From contig NC_072472.1 in assembly GCF_027596085.1 (NCBI RefSeq), positions 9,976,219 to 10,040,218 of the forward strand: a DNA stretch of 64,000 nucleotides, written 5' to 3'. The stretch comes from Anoplopoma fimbria (taxonomy: Eukaryota > Chordata > Actinopteri > Perciformes > Anoplopomatidae). The notes under the pieces were generated by a model. That model worked only from the letters and a program-made list of their open reading frames with translations. It made no database searches and was not told the origin of the DNA. This document shows, piece after piece, positions 45,659 to 57,014 of the stretch (the stretch's first letter is position 1; each line of letters begins with the position of its first letter). Both the position numbers and the translations under genes were made by a program.

Positions 45659-46596
45659 GTTTCACACATCATGAATTAAATACCCTACTACATTTTTGAT
45701 CGAGTGATTAATAATAGCCTAAGTAGCCTAACTAACAGGGATCCATCAACAGCTCTCCACGTCTCGTCTGGGATTATCTCCAAAAAAAAGACTTTTGATT
45801 TTTTTTTTTTTTTTTTTTCATTTCGGTGTCACTCACTCCTCGTTGTTGCACCTTTTTTTTTTTTTTTTTTTTCTCTCGATTTAGTTATTGATACGGGACT
45901 CATAAATGATTGCGTTATAGATCTGTGAGGAGGGTGATTTTAATGTTGTTGATCATGTATCTTGCACACACTAAATATGAACTTTCAGCAAATCCACCCT
46001 GACAGTTTGTCACATTCAGGGATATTAACTCACTTTTTGTTTTTTTATAAACAATGAAATGGAGATTAGAGGCTGGTTATATGTCAGTGGTGTAAAAACT
46101 GATTCTAAAAGAGAAAGAGATGATGGTACTGGATTTGTTTTGTAATGTTGAGTTATCCTCCACATCACTGGCTCACACCTGCATCTTATCTTGAACTGTG
46201 TTCTCACTTATTTTTTTTTAAATCTATTAATTCAGACTAATGTGATTCAAGGTGAGGGGTTCAACAATTCACATTTTTTTTAAAGGTGGTCATTTACGCA
46301 CAAATATGCATAATTACAGTGATGTAATTTCACAAGGTATGACACACTGAGTCTGTTTATCTTGAATTATTTAAAAATGGAAATGACACCTTCATATGAG
46401 GCACGTACATGTGGCTTTGACTGCTGCTATATTTTAGTATTTTGACGTGAACGTGTTTTTGAGCATTAGAGGTGAGCTATAATTACTATGTAGCCCAGAT
46501 ATATACAGTATCACCTAATTGAAGTATTTATTTTTTTCCTCACTCTTGATTTCACTTTAAAAAAAAAAATGTATGTTTAAACTAAATAAATTATTG

Positions 46597-46634
<38 letters not shown>

Positions 46635-46721
46635 CACTGGGGCAGCGACTTTTTGTCCTTTATTAAGTTGTTTTAATCTAATATTGAGGCATATAAATGC
46701 TACAAAGAGTTTAACTATAGA

Positions 46722-46755
<34 letters not shown>

Positions 46756-46790
46756 TTATGAACTGTCTAACAAACCTGAGTTCCTATAAA
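45659..46790 (+). other. POU4F3 3' UTR and flank
   Basis: No further coding exon is seen. AATAAA signals at 46585-46590 and 46789-46794 could end the transcript. A tgcataatta motif (46307-46316), close to the Brn-3 consensus GCATAATTAAT, lies here and could be an autoregulatory site, although short AT motifs like this arise often by chance. Confidence 0.4.
46599..46753. repeat. T32 ... A30 homopolymer pair
   Basis: A run of about 32 T (46599-46630) is followed ~95 bp later by about 30 A (46724-46753). The two runs are complementary and can fold back. They might be the tails of two oppositely oriented retro-insertions, but the intervening ~95 bp matches nothing I know. Confidence 0.7.
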
Positions 46791-46794
46791 TAAA

Positions 46795-47230
46795 CCCTGA
46801 GCCGCAGTGCGCGATACGATCTTTGTTTGTTTGATGGGAATTGGCCCGACTGTTTTATTTATGACTCCCCAAACCTCTGCTGGGATTAAACATGTATCGT
46901 CGTACATGATATAAACGCCACAGGAAAATAAAGGGCCTCAACTTTCACACCGCGGAGCGCTGCACGTGAAGGCCTCCTGAGTCCTGATTAGTGGCTTTAA
47001 TTATGGATGCCCCCCCATGTCACCGGGTTATCTCGTTCACGGGGTTTGAAATTATTAAGTAATGACGATGCAATATTAATTATATATTGGTATAAAACAA
47101 AGTAATGTGGAGGCGTTGGGAGGAGAAGGTTGTCTGGAAACTCTCGGGAGAGACGGACTGGACACACAACAGGTCCACCGAGGACAGAGGAGCACTAGTT
47201 TCTTTTTTTTAAAACTCTTTTTAATAAGTA
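46795..47230 (+). promoter_or_regulatory. Candidate TATA promoter and first exon of unknown transcript
   Basis: A dense unique block holds a CACGTG E-box (46963-46968), a GGATTA OTX/PITX-like core (~46883), TAATTA cores (46998-47003) and attaattat (47075-47083), then a TATAAAA box at 47091-47097. About 30 bp further on, purine-rich unique sequence runs ~100 bp to a near-perfect splice donor, aataa|gtaagtatt, at 47227/47228. TATA, first-exon-sized sequence and strong donor in one strand and the right order suggest a transcript start, yet no ORF is present. It could instead be a POU4F3 enhancer with a chance TATA. Confidence 0.35.
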
Positions 47231-47839
47231 AGTATTTTCCCCCTTTATTATATTTATTTTTCTTTAAATCATTTTAATTTAGAGGATCAGGGCACAAGCT
47301 CACTAGGCTACTTCTGTATCCATTTAGGCCAACATTGCTATTGCTATTACTATTATTACTATAATTTTTTTTATTATTAATATGGTTCAAAGTAATCGCA
47401 ATTCGTATGCTTTATTCATGTTAAGTGTAATGTTACGCATTGTTCCTGCTATGTGTATCCGCTCACAACAGTGGCCACTTTCTCCTAATATTAACCAAAC
47501 ACTTTGTTTTGAATAATTATAACAATAAAAAGCTTCAAAGTAACAACATGACCAGCGGTTGTGGGGTTTTCCCAGTGAGACTGTCGGCGGCTTGTTTTCA
47601 GCCAGGGGATCAATATTTCACAATTAGGGCGGAAACGTTTGTGGCTCTTATTAATATTCTCTTTGATGCTGAGAAGTGATTAATCACAGTATTTAATTTA
47701 TGGCGTTAAATGTGAATTATTTTTTTTTTTTTTTTTTTTTTAGAGGGAAGGCAAAAAGTAAAATACGAATGTTAATTATTGTCATCATAAGCCTCTTTCC
47801 AAAGTGTGACACATATCTATTTGGAAATATTTAACTGGC

Positions 47840-48125
47840 TTCATTAAAATATCAAACCATCTAAGAATGACAACGATTGGGCCTCAAACGCACCACATCT
47901 CTGTGTGTTTGACGCAAAGGTTAAGAGAGGAGCCTCTCCGTGTGAATAATTGATCTTTGTAATGCGGATTGATATCATAACGCACTCGCCACCTGGTAAG
48001 TTGAGCTGAAGGCTTGTAAGCGGCATGTGGCGACTGTGGCCACTTGAATTATTCAGCAGCAGCTGAAAGGTGTATTGCGTTTTCTCATGCAATAATGGGA
48101 GTGCGTCGACTCCAAATGATGCATT
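47840..48125. promoter_or_regulatory. Possible conserved non-coding element
   Basis: Complex, repeat-free sequence in an otherwise low-complexity flank, with E-boxes cacctg (47991-47996) and cagctg (48060-48065), a gaattattcag motif and several ATG/ATTA cores. No coding potential. It is proposed only from texture and motif density, ~2.3 kb downstream of POU4F3. Confidence 0.25.
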
Positions 48126-48426
48126 ATGTTGAATAGAAAAAGTCGTTTAGAATAAAGCCTTATGCAAGTTGATTAGTTAAAACTATAAGCAGAATTAAAG
48201 AGCTGAGTGGAGACTTTTTGTTTGACACAGAGCAAATTATGAGGAGAGATAGACAAACAAACAAAAGAAAGTGAGAGAGATAGAGAGAGAGAGAAATAGA
48301 GAGAGAGAGATGGAGAGAGAGTGGTTGCTTGAGATGTTTTCATGCAAGGAAGACCTTTTTTGACAGAATGAGGATGAAAGCTATGTTTAATTGCTGAAGA
48401 ATGCATGCACATACACACACTACACA

Positions 48427-48427
<1 letters not shown>

Positions 48428-48495
<68 letters not shown>
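48428..48495. repeat. (CA)34 microsatellite
   Basis: A clean CA run in the POU4F3-cytokine intergenic region, preceded by GA-rich sequence at 48268-48325. Confidence 0.9.
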
Positions 48496-48497
<2 letters not shown>

Positions 48498-48748
48498 GTG
48501 GCTGTCATCTTTAGGAGCAGAGTGAGGGAATGCAAGGAGGGGAGGGGTCGGAGCCAAGACGCCCCAAACTCAATAATTCATCCAATGCCAGCAGCAACAA
48601 ATGAGAATGTGACCAGAGCGAAGGGAGACAGCTACCTCTGCGCTCTCTATTAGTCACCTCCTATTATCATCACAAGACAAACCAGCCTGGGACCAAACTC
48701 CTGCTGAAGTCTACACGCACACCTGTGTGCAGTACAAGTATGGACACA

Positions 48749-48750
<2 letters not shown>

Positions 48751-48822
<72 letters not shown>
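48751..48822. repeat. (CA)36 microsatellite
   Basis: A second CA run ~255 bp after the first, passing into (GA)4. The pair brackets unique sequence. Confidence 0.9.
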
Positions 48823-48825
<3 letters not shown>

Positions 48826-50429
48826 AGAGATTGGGTTACTCTCTAGAAACTTGAGGCCGGTTGATGGGTGTCTTTTAAAAGGTAAAGCAGGAGATGCTTT
48901 CCATCTGTAGCCACGTAGTCTATTATACGATTGATTCTATTCAGATCAGGGCAAGAATGAATAACTAAAATAACTTATCACTCAGATATGTAGTATCATT
49001 TCAACGCTACTTTATATTTCTGCTTTTTTACTACTCACTAAATATAAAATATAAAATCAGCTCCACCTAGGGCCATCTGTTACTAATTAAAATGTTATTT
49101 ACTGCATCAGCAATGATTATAATAATTTAGATCATTTAAACTCTGACAGTTCATTTTGCTTGCAAAGTCTGTACTTTTATTTTTATACTCAGTAGGGTAA
49201 ATTATGCTGATAATGCCTTAGTAAAAATACTTTAAAATTACTTTTACCTTTAAAATACAGTTTTGAATGAAGAGTTTTACTTATAATGAAGTTTTTATAT
49301 ATATTTTGTTATCAGCATGAAATTAATCGATAACGGTTTTTGATGAGTAATGCTTTACTCTGTTATATAATAGAACATTTAATATTTTTGGACTGTTTAG
49401 ACATCACTTTGATGTAGGACCTGCCTGTGATTGGCATTTGTCACTACTGTCTGTGATTTCCCAGTCTACATCTAAATATTGAATACATATTCAATATATG
49501 ATGATAATTGAAAAACTAAAATATTGCCACAACTAAAATTGAATTACTTACTGAGTATGTTCAATAACTGCTATAATTTAGTGACTTTTCCTCGCTGCAT
49601 TCTGAACTCTGACAAAGTGGATATGAAACAAAAACTTTTCCCCATTGGTCGCTTTATTTTATCAAATGAAACACATTAACGATTTATGCGTTAACGGAAC
49701 AATCGTCTATGAAATGAAAGATCGACTCTCCCTCTTCACACAAGATCGTTACTCTTGAAATGCACTAAGCATCAGCTCTGCAGGGCGACCAGTGAACCTC
49801 TGTGACGGAGAAAAACTATTGTTATGGTCTGTCTGTCTGTGAGCTCATATTGTGTGCTAACTAACACACCATCCATTATGCAGAGACTACTGAAATGTGC
49901 ACACACACACATGAAGAGATGAGAGCACACAGAGAGACTGATCCTTCTTGATAAGAAATGTTAGAGACAATTGTGTGATCTATATTTCAGCAAACATTAA
50001 TAGCATTCTGTCATTTTGCTCCTGTATCTTTCTCTGCTGAAGCGTATGTTTCTGCTCTAATTTCAAAAATACAAACGAAGAACATGGAATTGAAAGGACA
50101 AAGGATGACGCGGGTCACTATATTAGAGACACTCACAGAAACTCACTTATAGGTACTTGCTTAATTCATGCAGCGGGCCTGAAGAAAAGTATTATATACT
50201 CCATTCATTATTCAAGTCCTCTCCATTATCAAAGTGCCCAGAGAAATAAGATTAACCCAGCCAGAAATAACTCACTGTGGCGTGATTTTTTTTTTCTACA
50301 AAGCACTTAGCTGGTCGTGTGCAAGTCTGCACACAAACTCAAATTAGACTAGATGAACATATAATCGCCATACAGTCTGCTGAACATAATAATCCTCTCT
50401 AAGAAAATGTGGCTGTAGTGTATACTAGA

Positions 50430-50760
50430 TACGGGAGAAATGGGTGAGACGGGAAGAGGAGAGGAAGTGAAAAAAAGGAAGGAAAGAATTGTTTTCAAGG
50501 GAGGCACAAGTGAGAGTGATCACAGTCAGGAAGAGAGTATCAAAGAAAAAGAACGAAGAAAAAGACACACAATAGAGACAAGAATGGCAGGAGGAAGCAG
50601 TGAAGGAAATAAAACAGGAATAAACGTGGTAAAGGAAGACAGAAAAGATAGATGGAAGGAGGAAAGGAAGGAGGAGGGGTTAAAGAAGGAGAAGCCAGAG
50701 ATATGACATGTGAAAGAAAGAGGGAAAGAGAGTAGAAAAGAAAGAATAAGACTAAATCCC
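50430..50760. repeat. Long polypurine (A/G) tract
   Basis: Nearly all A and G on the plus strand for ~330 bp, giving a spurious Lys/Glu/Arg-rich frame. It has mirror-like GGAAGGA parts capable of triplex formation. Confidence 0.7.
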
Positions 50761-51676
50761 TGGTTGACGTTTCTGTCATTCTGACGGTCTGGATTTCGTT
50801 CTTTTCATTTCCAAGTTGATCATGTCAAGGTGAGTGCGTCCCTGCCGGTCCGAACCGTCTGACACTAAACTTGTGTGACAGCGGGAGCACCCAGAGGACA
50901 CACAGCCAAGAGGAGAGGAGATAGGAGGAGGCCATTTCGACAGCTTGTTAATTAGCTCTTCACTCCTGTTTTATGTTGATTTTGTGCACAAGAGAAACTG
51001 AATACGGAATATTGTAGTTTTACATGAGGATGCGGTCAGGTTATAAAGAAAGATGGAAATTGCCCTTTTAAAATAAACATGCTGAGAGCGGCTTCTCCTA
51101 CTTTTTTTTTTTCATTTAAGATGCAACATTTGGGCGATGCTGCCACCCACTGTCAAATGTCTGCTCCATCATAAAGCCCAGAACAAAAAGGGGGAAAAAA
51201 GTAGCAGATGAAAGAAATCATTTTGTATAGCTCAAAAATAAATACAATATATGTTAGGAAAATGTGATGGGCCCAGTGTTATAAATGAAATAAAAGTATT
51301 GTTGATTTAACAATCATGCTTAGGCCTCATCAGAACATTAAAAGAACAGTAGGCCATGGAAACATACAGTACATTCTGTATTTTCTTTTACCATACAGTC
51401 ATTTATATAAATACTTTATGAATAATAATCCTGCTGCTAATAACATAAATCAGGGTTTGTCAGAAAAATCAAGTAAAATCATAACGTTGGATGGAAACAC
51501 ATCCTTTGATTGCACTGTGTACACTCTGCATTTCTGATAGCCTTGAGGGTGAAAATCATGTAAACAAGGACGTGAAAAGCAGCTCGGTGTTGACATGCTC
51601 CGCCACCTCAGACACATACAGACTGAGGGCACATGGGAAAACAACAATGGCAGCTCCACTGTTGGCGAACTGTCTT

Positions 51677-51680
<4 letters not shown>

Positions 51681-51732
<52 letters not shown>
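51681..51732. repeat. (CT)26 tract
   Basis: A clean CT run that merges with a C-rich pyrimidine stretch ending in ccacag (51749-51754), so it also looks like a very strong polypyrimidine tract before a splice acceptor. Confidence 0.9.
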
Positions 51733-51735
<3 letters not shown>

Positions 51736-51754
51736 CCTCTCACCCCCTCCACAG

Positions 51755-52131
51755 GGCTGTGCTTTTGAAGACAGACATGAAAACCAAGCCAGGCCACAGT
51801 GGGGCCCCTGAAGGAGGTCCCCTAGCAGATGCAGCCACCCGCCTCCTCCCCCCTCCCCGTCTACTCCCACTGGCCCCAGGCCCTGAAGACAGCCCCGAGG
51901 CTAATCGACCAGGAACGCAATAAAGAAGCAGCAGAGTCAACCGATGCTGAGCGCATATGTCTGAGCGAGCGCTGATCAAGAGAAAGAAACGTAACATTAC
52001 GATATTTATCAAGCCGCCCTAAATACAAGAGTGATGATCCTCATCAGCGTGGCCTTTCACACACCATAAGAGGTTCACGCCTACACGGTTCTGGTCAATG
52101 AGCAAAGATTTGAACGGAGACGTTTGACGCG
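51755..52131 (+). ncRNA. Candidate non-coding exon, speculative
   Basis: Bounded by a strong acceptor (pyrimidine tract then ccacag) and a strong donor (gacgcg|gtgagtatc). The interior is GC-richer than its surroundings in the first half and has no long ORF. It could be an internal exon of the transcript proposed to start near 47.1 kb. Splice-like signals alone are weak evidence, and no transcript data are available. Confidence 0.2.
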
Positions 52132-54024
52132 GTGAGTATCCTTCAGTTGACAGAATAATGGCCATCAGATCAGGTAGAAGAACAAAGGTAGTGTGATATG
52201 GTTGAATATGGGGTTTCAGGTTAAATCGCCTTGGGCTGATTGAAGCTCATTTGCATGCTTTCAAATATTCCCACATGGGGTTTGGATTGGTAGCCTCGAT
52301 AACAGGTCTGAATAAATCTTATTTTATCCTTTAATGAGTCCACAACTCAGGTTGCTTTAAATGACTTAAGTACATGTCAGTACATGTGGTCCCCGGATTC
52401 TACAAGCAACAAGAGTCGTTTTTTCTGTAACATCAAAGTATGTTCTTTCTCTTACACATACATTCAACACACGTCTATCAGCAGTGGTGGAATGTATCCA
52501 AGTACATTTAGCCTATTTAAACCCCTACCAGAGGGCAATTTTGAGGTATCTGCATTGTTTTTAAAAAATCCATAATGGATGATTGCTTTATGGGTGTTGC
52601 GATATACTGGTATAGACGATATGCGTGCTATTGTTAAAATGACATACTGATATCATGATAATATTATAATGTAAAAAATCCAGCGGCACTTAAATAGTTT
52701 TACATATACGGTTACGGTTACAGACTCTCTCTCCGACTCCCCACACATGTATTTTGGGTGTAATTAATTTGTCAAAAAGCGCAATTAAAATGAAGTTAGA
52801 GATTAATGTTACTGAAAGTATGATTTTGGCTTTTCCAATTTTCTAAAGATATGGCAATAATACTGGTATTGTGAATTGTTTTGGGGTTGAAAATCTGATA
52901 CTGTGACGGCCCTAGAACGCTTGATAAAATATGATCAATTTAATTTCTAAAATGACCAAACATTATATAGAGTTATTAGGCTCTTATCGACCTGCTACAA
53001 CATTAAAATGCTGCCTATGTTGACGAATAAGTTATAATAATGAAATTATACAAAAATAATAATATAACACTGACAGACGTCATAATGAGTAGTTTTACCA
53101 GGGAAAATTGAACTATATTTAACTATATACTTCTGTTTATTTCTTATAAAAAAGATTGTGAATGCAGAACTTTCACTTGTAATGATGTATTTCTCCATAA
53201 TTGCGCTGCGGCTTTTACTTAAGTAAAGGCTCAACATACTTCATCCACCACTGATAATTAATGTTAAACTGACCTGAGAGTTTATTTGTCCTTTGAAGTC
53301 CTTCAAATAAAAAAATAAAAAAGGATGGGAGGAAAAGTATTGGGAATATTCCAACAGTTCTATAAAAAGAACTGTTGAAAAGGAGAGTGATTCTCTTTAC
53401 TTAGTAATGAGGGAGCCACGGTTCATTGGCCCACATACACACTGCTGAGCGCCACACAGAGACCCAACCACCACCAAGAGCAAGCCTCCCCATAGCTCTC
53501 ACATTGCATCAAGTCACTGAGTGACAGGTACATTGTCCAAGGCAAGGGGGAAAAGAGTGGTGAAAAATGTTTCTCCCAGAGAGCTCCTCAGTCAGGCAAC
53601 CAGCTCACCACAGCCAGACTCAGAGAATCTACGCATATATGTATTTCTGGGGGCGCACCGATTGGTTGAGTGCACTCCACGAAAACAGGGTTCTTCAGAA
53701 GTTCTACGGGGGCTGAATGATTTACAGAGTCATTCATATTTGAGCAATCGCTTGAACTTGTAAACGTTTCTGCAGTGCTATTTATGTGCCACACATAAAT
53801 AAAATAATAATTTTATTGTGTGGTTCCCCCCGGTCCTATTGAAAAGTAAATAATCAACTGATAACATTTCGAAGTATCATTTGAGTTTTTTCGTGTCTTG
53901 TTTTTATTTATGACTATTCATAATCGAATTTGCAAGATCTATTTTGAATACAAGCAAATTTAAGACTATTGATACTTTTTTACCATTTAAAATACAACAA
54001 GGTAAATATTACAAATGTTCTATG

Positions 54025-55290
54025 TTTCTGCAATATTTGATTAAATGACACACAGCAAAAAGCATTTCCATACAAACTCCATTCAAGAGCAATGATATTT
54101 ATTTCACTTTTTTCCCCCTACAGTTATATTTCAAAGCTGTATGATATCATTACAATAAATGTTATTCAAGCATATTCAACAGTCGTAGCTTAATTATTTC
54201 TGTTAAATACAGTAGAAAAAAAGTAATAAAAAAGCAGGTGTATTTGATCATACCACAACAACTTCCATGTTGGACCAAACTCTGTAAAATCTGATTTTAA
54301 AACCTACACTTGTTGTGTTTTTTTTACACTTTACCTGAAAGACAATAAATCAGCAGTTCAGAGCTTCATAAGTGTTTTTCCAGCTGCCAGAACTGTCAGA
54401 AGAACACAGAGCTCCCAGTTCTTACGTCTCTGTTCTAATTATACATCCTCAGGGTTCTCACAAGTTCCTCCTCCTCTTTTCTTTTCCAGAAGTCTTCCTG
54501 GTTGTTCAAGCTATAATGCACTATGTAGCAGAACTCTTCCTGTAGGGAACATAAGCAAGAATTGTGTATTGATCATTGTAACGACTGTGTAATATAGTAC
54601 AGAAAAACGTTTTAAGACCTCATTATTAGTTATAAACAACTTATTTATCACAAAAACAAATATATAAAATAAAACAGTCACACAGATGGGTAATTGTGAC
54701 TTAAGGACACTGAATATCTTATAATGTTATTGTTTTTAGGCCAAAAACTACATACAATGGTTTCTGATAGGGGAATTTGGACTCATGACCTCAGTATTTT
54801 ACATACAATGTTTTCTTTTTAAAGATAATGCATCAAGAAATAGAGACAATCACAAAACAAGATTACAGTTCTTACCTTAGCGATAGATGCTCTGCATTCC
54901 TCAGCCAGGTCATATATCCTGTGAGGATTATGCTGAATAACATCGGATTGAGAATGCGAAGAGGACTGGTAACAGCTGCGTTGACCAACCGATCCACAGC
55001 AGATACCAGGAGAAGGACCATTATCTTTATGATACCAGCTGGATAGTTAATGACCTCTATAAAAAGCTCTTTCAAGAAGTCTTTAAACTGATCACTCAGC
55101 TTTTCTGAGGTCGCGGCTGAGAACACAATATTTATACTTGCTTTGCCCACAACTTTTGCTGACTGAATATGGCATGGGTGATGAGCAACTTCACTAAAAC
55201 TAAAGAGGTAAGCTTCTCTGAACTCTATCGATAAGGCGGTAGCCACAATAGAAACAAAACCATTCAAGCATTCATGCATTCATGCCCTAT
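54025..55290 (-). pseudogene. Decayed interleukin-4/13-like gene copy
   Basis: This is an old, broken relative of the three genes to its right. Exon 1-like 54876-55021: the first of the two start codons seen in the intact genes is ATA here, the second ATG is kept, the signal peptide begins MVLLLVSAV, then the frame shifts, because the conserved helix HRIYDLAEECRASIAK is read in another frame (exon 146 bp, not a multiple of 3 in phase). No exon 2 with splice sites is found in 54545-54870. Exon 3-like 54426-54539 reads EEFCYIVHYSLNN... and hits a TAG stop (54435-54437) before its donor. Exon 4 is gone: the gap to the conserved 3' flank is ~660 bp shorter than in the intact units. The TATA region (55131-55136) and the polyadenylation-site flank (~54030-54250) remain alignable. 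A functional but restructured gene is less likely. Confidence 0.75.
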
Positions 55291-56112
55291 CATTCAGAGA
55301 TTCAGGAAATTAGTAAGAATTAGTAACAAGTAATAAGTGAATTAATGGCAGAGGAGCTGAAAATGATGACCACTTAACATGAAAATAACTGAAATGAAGA
55401 AAAAAAAACTGCAGTATTATTATTTTTTCATTCCTTTCTATTTTTACTGTTTGCCATAAGCAGAAAGGTTTATGAGAAAGTCACCACCAGTGGTATACAG
55501 TATTGTTCACCAAAAGAAAACACACACAACGCTTAGCAGGTGTATCAATTTAGCATATACTGAATTAGCAGAGTTATTTTTCAGGTGTATGTTGTAGTTC
55601 TGCTCCCTGTTGAACTCCAGCAGTAGGGTTATAGGTAAATATGGCAGAAACTAAAAAATAAAATAAAAAACGTATTCTATTTCAGTTCCAATGGCAGAGT
55701 GGCGCTGTTCCAACATCTGGAGAAGTTAAGAAGAGTGCACTGCTGTCAATTGGCCTCGAGGCCCGCTGCGGATGACTCCAGCTTGATTGGAGTTGCAAAG
55801 TGACATCACATCATCAGCATACGGAGTGAAGCCACGCCCCCGCTACTGCACAAAGGGTCTAGTATATTCAGTTTTTTAAATATTGAACTTGTAACCTGTC
55901 CAAATTGGGACGGCTTCCGTAGTGCAAGTCCTTGGGTACCCAATAATACACCCGCCACGTGTTAAAATCACAGTTTCATTGCTTTTACAGTGTAATGGAT
56001 ATCAAGGAGTAATCACTGGTCAGCAGATTTAAAGCCTCCTGGAAGAATGCTGATATGTTTGCAATTCATTTTGGAAAATTTTTGGAAAGATCTTTCCATT
56101 CTTTTTTTTTTT
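55291..56112. other. Spacer between decayed copy and tandem array
   Basis: No gene seen. A GC-richer, CpG-containing piece (55750-55870) is embedded in AT-rich text. The sequence left of the poly-T at ~56101 is unlike the sequence left of the same poly-T in units 2 and 3, which marks the array edge. Confidence 0.6.
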
Positions 56113-56303
56113 AGGATGTAAAAGGCGTATAGTAAGTAGATTGAAGAACTAAATGAGAAAAGATGACTTTTCAAAAGTACAACCTCAAGATCAATGCAAT
56201 ATATAAAAATATTCTTGATGAAAAGTATTCTTTTTTTCTGTAAGTGTCGATAAACATATAGAACAAAGCATTTACATACACACTCCACTCATGGGCAATA
56301 AGA

Positions 56304-56309
56304 TTTATT
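56304..56309 (-). terminator. Candidate polyadenylation signal, cytokine copy 1
   Basis: AATAAA on the gene strand, ~705 nt past the stop codon, conserved in all three units (59092-59097, 61882-61887) and in the decayed copy's flank (~54090). The long 3' UTR has several AUUUA motifs, common in unstable cytokine mRNAs. Confidence 0.4.
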
Positions 56310-57014
56310 TTTCTGAATACACTTATTACAACACTGTATGATATTATTACAATAAATATGTCATTCAAGTATTTAAGAGCCTTAACTTATTAACTTATGT
56401 TAAATACAATGGAAACAAATAAATATGCAGGTGTATATTTTTACACCCGGACCCTGGTCATAACAACAGCCCTGTTTTAATTTTTCTACTTGGAAAGCTG
56501 TGTGAGCCCAGAGCCTTTTATCAAGTTGCTACAGTGGCTGCTGTGCTGAATAAAAACAGCTAACTGGACAGTAAATATCTGTTAAATGACTAACGATCAC
56601 ATTGTTGTAGTTCACTATGGTATGGTCTTCAACTGTGCTGGCTGTGCATTGTGCCGAGGGACTGCAGACATAAATTGGTTTGAAAATAACTCAATATCAG
56701 TGAATCTTTGTAAATATACTGTATATAGTTGCTGGTAAACAAAAACAATCAATAATCTATGAAAATATATATATTCTGTAACAAATTGTTTTACCTGTTA
56801 AATAACAAACAATATAATAAACTAACATAAATCATTCAATGTCTCTATAACTATATACGCCAATACTTTGCTCGTTATTATTATCAATATTAACTTCTTA
56901 AAAATTAAAATATCTTTTTTCTTATTTAGTTCCTAATCGGAAAAGAATGAAACACTCAAGAACTCAACCCTGACAGTCGGGTCGCAGGTCTTGGAGGCAT
57001 TCAGGCGTTTCTTC

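Larger units (their letters stand above)
48823..54020. other. Gene-poor intergenic region
   Basis: No protein gene is supportable. Contents: AT-rich sequence to 50.4 kb, a 330-bp polypurine tract (50430-50760), a unique GC-richer part (50820-50940), a long TC tract with a possible exon (51681-52131), then AT-rich sequence with weak stops-everywhere frames to the cytokine cluster. The ORF-like stretches on purine/TC tracts are low-complexity artefacts. Confidence 0.6.

Noticed and set aside
50440..50706. 88-codon Lys/Glu-rich frame
   Set aside because: It is generated by the polypurine tract, with no conserved domain or splice support.
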